This document shows, piece after piece, positions 1 through 9,345 of a stretch of 64,000 nt of DNA. This stretch comes from Azotobacter beijerinckii (lineage in GTDB: Bacteria > Pseudomonadota > Gammaproteobacteria > Pseudomonadales > Pseudomonadaceae): NCBI RefSeq assembly GCF_900110885.1, contig NZ_FOFJ01000003.1, forward strand, positions 1-64,000, given 5' to 3'. The notes below the pieces were generated by a model. The model was not told the origin of the DNA. It saw only the letters and a program-made list of their open reading frames with translations, and did not search any database. Position numbers and translations under genes: made by a program. Every line of letters starts with the position of its first letter. The first letter of the stretch is position 1.

Positions 1-287
1 CAAACAAACTCATGAATTCACGAGTGTTGCTTGTGTTGCCGATAATCTTGCGACCACCGGTCTTATCCCCACAAGCACCCACACGAATTGCTTGATTCAA
101 CTTGTTAAAGAGCGTTTCGCTTGAGCCTTTCGTCTCAACCGAGGCCGCGCATTCTACAGCAGCCTTCTAACCTGTCAAGCACTTCGATGAAGTTTCTTTC
201 ACCGCCGCCGCCCAACTCTCCAACCCGCCAGACTCCGCAACCAACTCCTTGATTTACAAGGACTTCTGCAGACCTGCTCAGGAAGTG
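1..287 (-). other. 5' leader of an rRNA operon (16S gene lies outside the window)
   Basis: Read on the minus strand this is the untranslated leader that precedes 16S rRNA in Pseudomonas-type rrn operons. A boxA antitermination element (GCTCTTTAACA) is the reverse complement of 103-113 and is followed by a tract resembling the rrn leader and spacer of Pseudomonas. Transcription runs off the left edge, so the 16S gene itself is not seen. No protein gene occupies 1-549. The 16S-23S spacer has a similar boxA, but the strong promoter immediately upstream favours the 16S leader. Confidence 0.8.
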
Positions 288-293
288 GGGCGC

Positions 294-321
294 ATTATAG
301 GGCGTTAACTTTTGACGTCAA
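294..321 (-). promoter_or_regulatory. rRNA operon P1-type sigma70 promoter
   Basis: On the minus strand there is a -35 TTGACG (316-321), a 16-bp spacer and a perfect -10 TATAAT (294-299). An AT-rich UP-element-like tract lies just upstream (322-345) and a GC-rich discriminator just downstream. This combination is typical of growth-rate-controlled rRNA promoters. Start of transcription is expected near 287. Confidence 0.85.
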
Positions 322-549
322 TAGGAAATTGAAATATTCCTTTAATCAGCAAATCCCCACGATCCAGAGATCAACTCAGCCGAGAATCGCTGCTCTCTAT
401 ATATGTATATGCGCCTCCCCCCTCACCTGGGTAATGGATAAGCAATCCATCGTTTCAATATAGTCCACAGGACCCGATGCAACAGACCAATGCAGCCCCC
501 ATAAAAGACTGCAGCCAAGCCCGAGGCGAAATGCGTTCAGCCACAACAG

Positions 550-1773
550 TCAAATCACCCCACTCTGCCGCAAAGCGGCGATCTGCTCTGCGTCAAGCCC
601 CAGCACATTGGAGAGCACCCACTCGGCATGCTCTCCGAGCAACGGAGGCGCCTGTCGATACGAAACCGGCGTGGCAGATAGCCGAATGGGACTGGCCACC
701 TGCGGTATCTTGCCGGACAAGGGGTGCGGCAGCTCCATTTGAAGCCCGCGGGCAACGACTTGCGGGTCGGCAAACACTTGGGCCAAGTCGTTGATCGGTC
801 CACAAGGAACGCCTGCCACCTCCAGAACAGCCACCCAATCGGCGGTGGTGCGGAGCACCGTGGCTTGACGGATCAACGGAATCAACTCGTCACGATGGAG
901 GACACGGGCCTGATTGGTCGAAAAGCGCGTATCCATGGACCACTCAAGATGACCAACCACCTCACAGAAGCGACGGAACTGTTCATCGTTCCCCACGGCA
1001 AGGATGAAGTCTCCATCCGCCGTCGGAAAATCCTGGTACGGCACTATGTTCGGATGGGCGTTGCCAAGCCGATGCGGCGGCCGGCCGGTGGCCAGGTAGT
1101 TCAGCGCCTGATTGCCCAGACAGGCCACCTGGACGTCGAGCAGGGCCAGATCGATGTACTGGCCGATGCCGCTCCGCTCTCGGTGATACAACGCCGCCAG
1201 CACGGCGACGGCCGCGTAGAGTCCGGTGAGGATATCGGTCAGGGCCACGCCGACCTTGAGCGGCCCGGAACCGGCCTCTCCCTCCGCACGCCCGGTCAGG
1301 CTCATCAGCCCGCCCATGGCCTGGATCATGAAGTCGTAGCCGGCGCGCTCCGCATAGGGTCCGGTCTGGCCGAAGCCGGTGATGGAGCAATAGATCAGCC
1401 GCGGATTGACGGCCTTGAGCGAGGCATAGTCGAGGCCATAGGCAGCCAGACCGCCAACCTTGAAATTCTCCAGCAGCACATCGGAGCGGGCCGCCAGGTC
1501 GCGCATCAGCTGCTGGCCTTCGGGCCGTGTGAAGTCAAGGGTAATCGACTGCTTGTTGCGGTTGGCCGAGAGGTAGTAGGCCGTCTCCGAGGTGTCATCG
1601 CCTCGGACATCCTTAAGGAAGGGCGGCCCCCAACGGCGAGTGTCGTCGCCCGTGCCGGGACGCTCGACCTTGATCACCTCGGCACCGAGATCGGCGAGGG
1701 TCTGCCCGGCCCATGGCCCGGCGAGCACCCGGGAAAGATCGAGCACGCGGATCGAAGAAAGAGCACCGGGCAT
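550..1773 (-). CDS. Class III (CaiB/BaiF) CoA-transferase
   Basis: The 407-residue product is a family III CoA-transferase, which moves CoA between carboxylic acids through an aspartyl-CoA thioester in an interlocked dimer. The N-terminus reads RVLDLSRVLAGPWAGQ, followed by LGAEVIKVERP and the NRNKQSITLD segment, all standard for the family, and the length is normal. The start at 1773 (MPGALSS) is preferred over the ATG 12 codons upstream because family homology begins there. In Pseudomonas the nearest relatives sit beside glutaryl-CoA dehydrogenase, but no gcdH is adjacent here, so the acyl substrate cannot be assigned. The gene converges on the divergent rrn promoter region and appears monocistronic. 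Confidence 0.85.
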   Translation of the reverse strand: MPGALSSIRVLDLSRVLAGPWAGQTLADLGAEVIKVERPGTGDDTRRWGPPFLKDVRGDDTSETAYYLSANRNKQSITLDFTRPEGQQLMRDLAARSDVLLENFKVGGLAAYGLDYASLKAVNPRLIYCSITGFGQTGPYAERAGYDFMIQAMGGLMSLTGRAEGEAGSGPLKVGVALTDILTGLYAAVAVLAALYHRERSGIGQYIDLALLDVQVACLGNQALNYLATGRPPHRLGNAHPNIVPYQDFPTADGDFILAVGNDEQFRRFCEVVGHLEWSMDTRFSTNQARVLHRDELIPLIRQATVLRTTADWVAVLEVAGVPCGPINDLAQVFADPQVVARGLQMELPHPLSGKIPQVASPIRLSATPVSYRQAPPLLGEHAEWVLSNVLGLDAEQIAALRQSGVI

Positions 1774-2133
1774 GGGAAATCTGCTCACTCCATAAAGCAG
1801 GATATCCAAAGCCTAGTGCAACGAATCAGCCATCGGCCGCCGCGACGAAAAGAATGCAACCTTTGTGCTTCCACCCACTCTCATCGCGCATGAATTCTAG
1901 ACTAAAGTAGGGGTGCAAGTTTTTAGACTAGATCGGCGTGCGGAATGGGTAGTCCGCTCGAGGCTCATCTGCCAACCAAGCCGACAGCGCACGCAACCTT
2001 GCCGAAAGCGGATGACACCGATCAGTGCGGCCGCTCAATTGCCATGGCTGACTAGCGCTTTGCTGTACCCGACCGGGGCTCTACCGAGCCTTGGTCCAGG
2101 GAAGAGTTACGAAATCAAACAAGGAGAACAAAC
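1774..2133. other. Intergenic region between divergent CoA-transferase and pnt operon
   Basis: About 360 bases separate the two divergent start codons. The only element I can point to is the pntAA ribosome binding site AAGGAG at 2121-2126. No convincing -35/-10 pair, repeat or small gene is visible. Confidence 0.5.
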
Positions 2134-3306
2134 GTGCATATTGGCGTTCCACTAGAAACCCACAGCGGGGAAACAAGGGTTGCCGCTACGCCGGAAACGG
2201 TGAAGAAACTGCTCGGTCAAGGCCACACGGTGACCGTGCAGAGCGGCGCCGGACTCGAGGCCAGTCTTCCGGACAGCGCCTTCGAGGCGGTCGGCGCGAC
2301 AATCGGCGATGCGGCGGCCGCCCTCGGCGCCGACCTCGTGCTCAAGGTCGTCGCCCCCAGCCCGGCCGAACTGGCACAGATGAAGACCGGCGCAGTGCTG
2401 GTCGGCATGCTCAACCCCTTCGACGACGGCAACATCGCGCGCATGGCCGAGTGCGGCATCACCGCCTTCGCCCTGGAGGCGGCGCCGCGCACCTCGCGGG
2501 CGCAGAGCCTCGACGTGCTGTCCTCGCAGGCCAACATCGCCGGCTACAAGGCGGTGATGCTCGCCGCCAACCACTATCCGCGCTTCATGCCGATGCTGAT
2601 GACCGCCGCCGGCACGGTGAAGGCCGCCCGCGTGCTGGTCCTTGGGGCCGGCGTCGCCGGCCTGCAGGCCATCGCCACGGCCAAGCGCCTAGGGGCGGTG
2701 ATCGAAGCCTCCGACGTGCGCCCGGCGGTGAAGGAGCAGATCGAATCCCTCGGCGCCAAGTTCGTCGACGTCCCCTTCGAAACCGACGAGGAGCGCCAGT
2801 GCGCCGAGGGCGTCGGCGGCTATGCCCGACCGATGCCGCCGTCGTGGATGGAGCGTCAGGCCAGAGCGGTGCATGAGCGCGCCAAACAGGCCGACATCGT
2901 CATCACCACCGCGCTGATTCCCGGCCGCAAGGCGCCGACCCTGCTGCACGAGGCCACCGTGCAGGAAATGAAGCCGGGCTCGGTGGTCGTCGACCTCGCC
3001 GCCGCCCAGGGCGGCAACTGCCCGCTGACGGTGCCCGACGAGGTGGTGGTCCGCCACGGCGTGACCGTCGTCGGCCACAGCAACCTGCCTGCGTTGGTAG
3101 CGGCTGACGCTTCTGCCCTCTATGCGCGCAACCTGCTGGATTTCCTCAAGCTGGTGGTCGACAAGGACGGTCACTTTCACCTCGACCTGGAAGACGACAT
3201 CGTCAAGGCCTGCCTGATGTGCGAAGGCGGCCGGGTCGTACGGACCAATGGCGGTGCGCCCAGCCCCTCGGCTGCCGTACCGCGGGCAACGAAAGAAAAC
3301 GCATAA
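2134..3306 (+). CDS. pntAA: NAD(P) transhydrogenase subunit alpha part 1
   Basis: This is the soluble NAD(H)-binding domain I of proton-translocating transhydrogenase, which with PntAB and PntB drives hydride transfer from NADH to NADP+ at the expense of the proton gradient. The 390-residue protein has the alanine dehydrogenase/PNT N-domain (HIGVPLET, AATPETVKKL) and a Rossmann GAGVAG loop near residue 174. It uses a GTG start preceded by AAGGAG. The alpha subunit is split, as in Pseudomonas and Rhodospirillum, so the membrane part is a separate gene 10 bases downstream. Strong NADPH supply suits a diazotroph but the operon shows no nif-type promoter. Confidence 0.95.
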   Translation: MHIGVPLETHSGETRVAATPETVKKLLGQGHTVTVQSGAGLEASLPDSAFEAVGATIGDAAAALGADLVLKVVAPSPAELAQMKTGAVLVGMLNPFDDGNIARMAECGITAFALEAAPRTSRAQSLDVLSSQANIAGYKAVMLAANHYPRFMPMLMTAAGTVKAARVLVLGAGVAGLQAIATAKRLGAVIEASDVRPAVKEQIESLGAKFVDVPFETDEERQCAEGVGGYARPMPPSWMERQARAVHERAKQADIVITTALIPGRKAPTLLHEATVQEMKPGSVVVDLAAAQGGNCPLTVPDEVVVRHGVTVVGHSNLPALVAADASALYARNLLDFLKLVVDKDGHFHLDLEDDIVKACLMCEGGRVVRTNGGAPSPSAAVPRATKENA

Positions 3307-3316
3307 GGACAAGAAC

Positions 3317-3625
3317 ATGGACCTGATTTCCGACGGGCTCTACAACCTGATCATCTTCGTGCTGGCGATCTATGTCGGCTACCACGTGGTGTGGAACGTC
3401 ACACCCGCCCTGCATACCCCGCTGATGGCGGTGACCAACGCGATTTCCGCGATCGTCATCGTCGGTGCCATGCTCGCCGCCGCCCTCACCGAGACCGGCC
3501 TGGGCAAGCTGATGGGCACCCTCGCCGTGGCCCTGGCCGCGGTCAACGTGTTCGGCGGCTTCCTGGTCACCCGGCGCATGCTGGAAATGTTCAAGAAGAA
3601 AGCGGCGAAGGCGGAGGCCAAATAA
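3317..3625 (+). CDS. pntAB: NAD(P) transhydrogenase subunit alpha part 2 (membrane)
   Basis: A 102-residue membrane protein carrying the transmembrane helices of the split alpha subunit: hydrophobic stretches begin at LIIFVLAIYVGYHVVW and at AISAIVIVGAMLAAAL, with a third at TLAVALAAVNVFGGF, then a lysine-rich tail. Translation starts at 3317 (MDLISD), not at the longer frame opening inside pntAA. It is followed directly by pntB with no gap, consistent with assembly as one alpha2-beta2 complex in the inner membrane. Confidence 0.93.
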   Translation: MDLISDGLYNLIIFVLAIYVGYHVVWNVTPALHTPLMAVTNAISAIVIVGAMLAAALTETGLGKLMGTLAVALAAVNVFGGFLVTRRMLEMFKKKAAKAEAK

Positions 3626-5059
<1,434 letters not shown>

Positions 5060-5099
5060 AACCTAACCTCCTCCGAAGCGGCCCGCGAGAGCGGCCGAC

Positions 5100-5126
5100 A
5101 AACGCCCCGACTCGTTCGGGGCGTTT
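5100..5126 (+). terminator. Terminator of the pnt operon
   Basis: A perfect 11-bp inverted repeat (AAACGCCCCGA, loop CTCGT, TCGGGGCGTTT) lies 41 bases after pntB. It ends in TTT with only a short T-rich tail, and the A-rich arm means it could also work in the other direction. Confidence 0.8.
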
Positions 5127-5290
5127 GCCTTGTGGCGATATGAAAAATGAACGAGCGCTCTCACGAGCGCCGATGCCAGACTGGCTGGCCCTGGATGGCT
5201 TGCACTAAACTGCGCCGCTAAGCGATGGAGCTTTCGTAGGCGGTGCTCTGCAGTACGCGTCCCTATTGCCAAGCCGAAAGGAGTGTTCCC

Positions 5291-5611
5291 ATGTCTCGTC
5301 TGCACCTTTTAAGCGCCGCGGCACTGTTGCTCGCGGTCACCAGCGCCTCGGCCACCAGCTTTGTGGTCACCACCGATGCGGTCGGCCGTGCCACCGCCGG
5401 CACCAGTGATGCTACTTCCGACGTTTCTTCCGACGATGACGACGATAACAAGCTGCTGCTGGAGGCCCGCGACGACGCCGCCAGCTTCGTTGCCAGCGAA
5501 GGCGCCATCCGCGGCGCACACTTGGAGGCCGCGCTCACACATCTCCGCGGCAAGCATCCGCAGCTGGCTGCCAGCGACCTGCAACTGGCCCAGGCCATTC
5601 TCGCCCGCTGA
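5291..5611 (+). CDS. DUF2388 secreted small protein, first copy
   Basis: A 106-residue protein with an N-terminal signal peptide (RLHLLSAAALLLAVTSASA) and a C-terminal block containing ARDDAASFVASEGAIRG. This block marks the DUF2388 family, which is common in Pseudomonas and has no known biochemical role. The middle holds a run of acidic residues (SSDDDDDN). The start at 5291 has AAGGAG upstream. A second copy follows 234 bases later, sharing the same C-terminal block almost unchanged while the first halves have diverged, so the pair is a tandem duplication under different constraints. Confidence 0.85.
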   Translation: MSRLHLLSAAALLLAVTSASATSFVVTTDAVGRATAGTSDATSDVSSDDDDDNKLLLEARDDAASFVASEGAIRGAHLEAALTHLRGKHPQLAASDLQLAQAILAR

Positions 5612-5845
5612 ACGACCGCCGATCCCCCTCGCCGCCGGGTTGGCGGCAGTCGGCCCAGCAAATCCGCCGGGAGCACAGGCCCCTCCCCCGTCGGTCCCGG
5701 GGCACTGGTCCGACGAGATGGATTCCGTTACTTTTCCGCCCCGCGACCAGCGGCTGTCGCCCCGGCACGCCGGCTGCCGGTCCGCGGGCATGGCCTTGGC
5801 CGCCCAGCCCATCGAACGCCTACTACCGTAACCGAGATATCCGCC

Positions 5846-6160
5846 ATGCGTCATTCCCTGCTCGCCATCACCCTGCTGCTGCTCAGCACCACCACCCAGG
5901 CCCGAAGCCTCGAGCAGACCAGCAACATCGTGGTACGCGCCTTCGACCGCACCATCGACTTCACCTCCGACACCACCACCTCGATCCGCGACATGAAAGT
6001 GGTGATCGACGCTCGCGACGATGCCGCCAGCTTCGTCGCCAGCGAGGGCGCCATCCGCGGCGCACAGTTGGAAGCCGCCCTCGGTGCCATCCGCGAGCGT
6101 CTGCCGGAAGCCCGCGAAGCCAGCGACCAGGCCCTGGCCGAAGCCATCCTCGCCCGTTGA
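5846..6160 (+). CDS. DUF2388 secreted small protein, second copy
   Basis: A 104-residue paralogue of the gene just upstream, with its own signal peptide (RHSLLAITLLLLSTTTQA) and the same DARDDAASFVASEGAIRG block near residues 54-72. The family's function is unknown. The last codons overlap the TTG start of the following DUF4105 gene, so the two are probably translationally coupled. This ties the small secreted protein to the large putative metallopeptidase-like neighbour. Confidence 0.85.
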   Translation: MRHSLLAITLLLLSTTTQARSLEQTSNIVVRAFDRTIDFTSDTTTSIRDMKVVIDARDDAASFVASEGAIRGAQLEAALGAIRERLPEAREASDQALAEAILAR

Positions 6161-8154
6161 CCAGACTCGGCGTCGGGCTGCTCGGCGCTGCCCTGCTGCT
6201 GGCCAGCTCCGGCGTGCCGGCCGACCTGCGCCTCGCCCTGTACGCCGAAGGCCTGAGCGAAGCCCAGCGCCAGGCCAGCCAGACCCTGCTCGACGAAGCC
6301 CGGGCCGCCCTGCCGCCGCGCCTGCGCGAGCAGTTGGACCGTACCGTGGAAGTGCGCTGGAGTACACATCTGCCGGAAAACGGTTACGGCCGCGCCAGCC
6401 GTCCCGACCGTCTCGAACTCAACGCCCGCCTGCTGCCAGGGCTGGCCAACGGCTCGGCGGCCAGCGCCCGGACCGGTCGCCCCCACGGCACGGTACGCCG
6501 CGAACTGCTGGCCACGGTGCTGCACGAATTGACCCACCTCTACGACCGCAGCCGCGCCTGGACGGCGGAACAGCGGCGGCTGTCGAACCGCTGCAGCCAA
6601 CAGGCCGGCAGCCTCGGCCCGGTCGGCCTGGCGGAGCGCTGCCGTGGCCAGACCGCGCGCCGCTTCACTCTCTCCGACGATCCCCGCCTGCTGGATCTGG
6701 CCGGCTGGCAGCAGGCCGTCGGCCGCCGTGGCCAGCGCGAGCGGGACAACGGCCAGGTGGCGCGCAGCCCGGACCTCTACGAACTGCGCAATCCCCGCGA
6801 ATTCGTCGCGGTGAATCTCGAGTATTTCCTGCTCGATCCCGCCTATGCCTGCCGGCGCCCCTCGTTGTACCGCTACTTCCAGGAGCACTTCGGCTGGGCA
6901 CCGGCAGCGCGCGCCGAGTGCCCGCCGACCTACCCCTACCTCAATGCCGGCCGCGACTTCGCCCGCCAGCCCCTCGGCCAGCTCGACCCCGAACGGGTCT
7001 ACGAGGTCGACTACCTGTTCGCTGAGGCCAACGACAACTGGGTCAGCCGCTGGGGCCACAGCATGCTGCGCCTGGTGATCTGCGCTCCCGGCCGGCCGCG
7101 CGGACCGGCCTGCCGGCTGGATCTGGACCATCATCTGGTGCTCTCCTACCGCGCCTTCGTCGGCGACGTGCAGCTCTCCAGCTGGGACGGCCTGACCGGC
7201 AGCTACCCCTCGCGGCTGTTCGTCCTGCCGCTCAATCAGGTGATCGACGAATACACCAAGATCGAGCTGCGCAGCCTGGCCTCCGTACCGCTCAGGCTGA
7301 GCGAAGGCGAACGCCGCACACTGGTCGAGCACGCTGCCGAACAGCACTGGAGCTACGACGGCGACTACTGGTTCCTGTCCAACAACTGCGCGGTGGAAAC
7401 CCTCAAGCTGCTGCGGGCCGGCACCGCCCGCGCCGAGCTGGAAAGTCTCGACAGCATCATGCCCAACGGCCTGCTGGAGCTGCTGGTCGGCCGCGGCCTG
7501 GCCGACCGCAGCCGACTGAGCGATCTACAGGAAGCGCTGCGCCTGGGCTATCGCTTCGACTCCTTCCGCGAGCGCTACCAGGCGATGTTCGCGATCCTGC
7601 GCCAGCGCCTGCCGGTGCCCCAGGGCAGCGTCGAGGACTGGCTCACCCTGTCCGCCGGCGAGCGCCGTCCCTGGCTCGCCCGCGCCGACCTGCGTGCCAG
7701 TGCGGCCCTGCTGCTGCTCGAGCAGGCGGCCATGCGCCGTCAGCTGCTGCTCGCCCAGGAAGAACTCAAGCAGCGCTACCTCGGCCACCGCGAGGGCCGC
7801 AACGCCGGGCCGGACATGGCCAGGGCCGGCGACACCCTGAACAAGATCCTCGCCAGCAGCGGCTTTCTGAGCCGTCCGGCGGAGCTGCTCGACGGCGGCT
7901 ACGGCCTGCCCCAGGCCGGCGAATGGCCACGCCTCGAAGCGCAGAGCACCGCCCGCCACCGTGGCCTGCGTCAGCTCAACGACGAGCTCGACCGGGAGTT
8001 GCGCGCCCTGCTGGAGCCCGAGCGCCTGAGCGAACTACAGGCCGTCGAAGCCAACCTCCGCCAGCTCGGCGAGCACCTGCGCGCCCTGCACAAGGCCAGC
8101 GACGGACTGCAACTGCCCGGCAGCGAAGCTGCCCGCCCGGCGCCCCAGCGCTGA
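6157..8154 (+). CDS. DUF4105 family envelope protein with HExxH motif
   Basis: A 665-residue protein beginning at a TTG codon that overlaps the previous stop (TTGA). It has a signal peptide-like N-terminus (LGAALLLASSG). Near residue 125 it reads LHELTHLYDRS, an HExxH zinc-binding signature, so the N-terminal half resembles a zinc peptidase. The centre (about residues 285-430) carries the DUF4105 domain, with WGHSMLRLV and the NNCAVETLKLLR segment whose cysteine is conserved. In Pseudomonas this gene regularly follows DUF2388 genes, but no function is established. A periplasmic or outer-envelope protease or amidase role is only a guess from the motif. Confidence 0.75.
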   Translation: MTRLGVGLLGAALLLASSGVPADLRLALYAEGLSEAQRQASQTLLDEARAALPPRLREQLDRTVEVRWSTHLPENGYGRASRPDRLELNARLLPGLANGSAASARTGRPHGTVRRELLATVLHELTHLYDRSRAWTAEQRRLSNRCSQQAGSLGPVGLAERCRGQTARRFTLSDDPRLLDLAGWQQAVGRRGQRERDNGQVARSPDLYELRNPREFVAVNLEYFLLDPAYACRRPSLYRYFQEHFGWAPAARAECPPTYPYLNAGRDFARQPLGQLDPERVYEVDYLFAEANDNWVSRWGHSMLRLVICAPGRPRGPACRLDLDHHLVLSYRAFVGDVQLSSWDGLTGSYPSRLFVLPLNQVIDEYTKIELRSLASVPLRLSEGERRTLVEHAAEQHWSYDGDYWFLSNNCAVETLKLLRAGTARAELESLDSIMPNGLLELLVGRGLADRSRLSDLQEALRLGYRFDSFRERYQAMFAILRQRLPVPQGSVEDWLTLSAGERRPWLARADLRASAALLLLEQAAMRRQLLLAQEELKQRYLGHREGRNAGPDMARAGDTLNKILASSGFLSRPAELLDGGYGLPQAGEWPRLEAQSTARHRGLRQLNDELDRELRALLEPERLSELQAVEANLRQLGEHLRALHKASDGLQLPGSEAARPAPQR

Positions 8155-8254
8155 GTATCCCCGTTCAACCCCGGAAGGAGTGCCGGTCGGCTCCGGCCTT
8201 GCGTCCCGCGCCTCTCCCCGCCCAAGATGGGGCGAATCCTGACGGGGGAACGAC

Positions 8255-9157
8255 ATGCCTACCCTGCTGCTGGCCCTCTGGCCGTTGTTCGCCCTGATCG
8301 TCGGCGGCTATCTGCTGCGTCGCCGGGATCTCCTCGGCGAAGGCTTCTGGCCCGGCGCCGAGCGGCTGAACTACTTCATCCTGTTCCCCGCCCTGCTGTT
8401 CCACAGTCTGGCCGGCGCGCCGCAGGGCAATCCGGCCCTGCCGCGCCTGGCGGCGGCCACGCTGCTCGGCCTCGGCCTGGCCTGGGCCGCCCTGCTGCTG
8501 GGGCGACGGCGGCACGGCTGGCCGGCCGCCCGCTTCGGCGCCCTCGCCCAAGGCCTGCTGCGCTTCAATACCTATCTCGGCCTGGCCGCGATCGGCAACC
8601 TGTTCGGCCCGCCGGGACTGGCCTTGGCCGCATTGATGCTGGCGCTGCTGGTGCCGACGGTGAACCTGCTGTCGGTCTGGGCGCTGACCGCCGAGCGCGG
8701 GGTCGGCGCCCGCACGCTGCTGCCGACCCTGAGGAACCCGCTGATCCTCGCCTGCCTGGCCGGCACGCTGGTCAATCTGACGGGGCTGGCGCTGCCCGCC
8801 GGCAGCGAGCGGCTGCTGTCCCTGCTCGCCGCCGCCAGCCTGCCGCTCGGCCTGCTCTGCGTCGGCGCCGCCCTGCAACCGCGAGAGCTCGACGGGGAGC
8901 TGCCGACATTGGGCTGGAACTGCGCCCTGCGCCTGCTGGCCATGCCGCTGCTGGCCTGGGCGGTGGCCCGCCTGCTCGCCCTGCCGCCCCTGGAAAGCAG
9001 CGTGCTGGTGCTGTTCTTCGCCCTGCCCACCGCCCCCACCGCCTACGTGCTGACCCGCCAGCTGGGCGGCGACGGCCACCTGATGGCCGGCCTCATCACC
9101 CTGCAGACCCTGCTGGCGGCGGCCAGCCTGCCGCTGGTGCTGACGCTGCTGCCCTGA
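8255..9157 (+). CDS. AEC-family transporter
   Basis: A 300-residue membrane protein with about ten hydrophobic helices and almost no long loops, matching the auxin efflux carrier (AEC) family of bacterial permeases. The opening helix ends in GGYLLRRRDLL, and helix-breaking asparagine/proline segments occur in the middle of each half, for example LRNPLILACLAGTLVN near residue 160. Related proteins export small organic acids or amino acids, but the substrate cannot be read from sequence. It stands alone between the DUF4105 gene and a Na/Pi transporter. Confidence 0.8.
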   Translation: MPTLLLALWPLFALIVGGYLLRRRDLLGEGFWPGAERLNYFILFPALLFHSLAGAPQGNPALPRLAAATLLGLGLAWAALLLGRRRHGWPAARFGALAQGLLRFNTYLGLAAIGNLFGPPGLALAALMLALLVPTVNLLSVWALTAERGVGARTLLPTLRNPLILACLAGTLVNLTGLALPAGSERLLSLLAAASLPLGLLCVGAALQPRELDGELPTLGWNCALRLLAMPLLAWAVARLLALPPLESSVLVLFFALPTAPTAYVLTRQLGGDGHLMAGLITLQTLLAAASLPLVLTLLP

Positions 9158-9345
9158 GCCGGAACCGGAGCGCGCCCCCGTCGTCCGTAGCGCCCCCCGA
9201 CAGACCGCCTCTTTCGGCACAGCGGGACCCTTTTTGTGACAGAAATATGATATGAATCAAAAAAGGCGCCCCGGAGCGTGGCCACCGCTGCGCTGCAGGG
9301 GGGCGCGCGCTGGCGCTCTCGTTGTCCGCTGCAGGGGCCCCCGGC

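Noticed and set aside
242..254. IHF-consensus match in the rRNA leader
   Set aside because: It lies downstream of the rrn promoter in transcribed leader, with no activator site nearby. A 13-base degenerate match by chance is plausible.
5851..7347. Long minus-strand frame opposite the DUF2388/DUF4105 genes
   Set aside because: No motifs or ribosome binding site. It mirrors the codon pattern of the plus-strand genes with signal peptide and HExxH motif.
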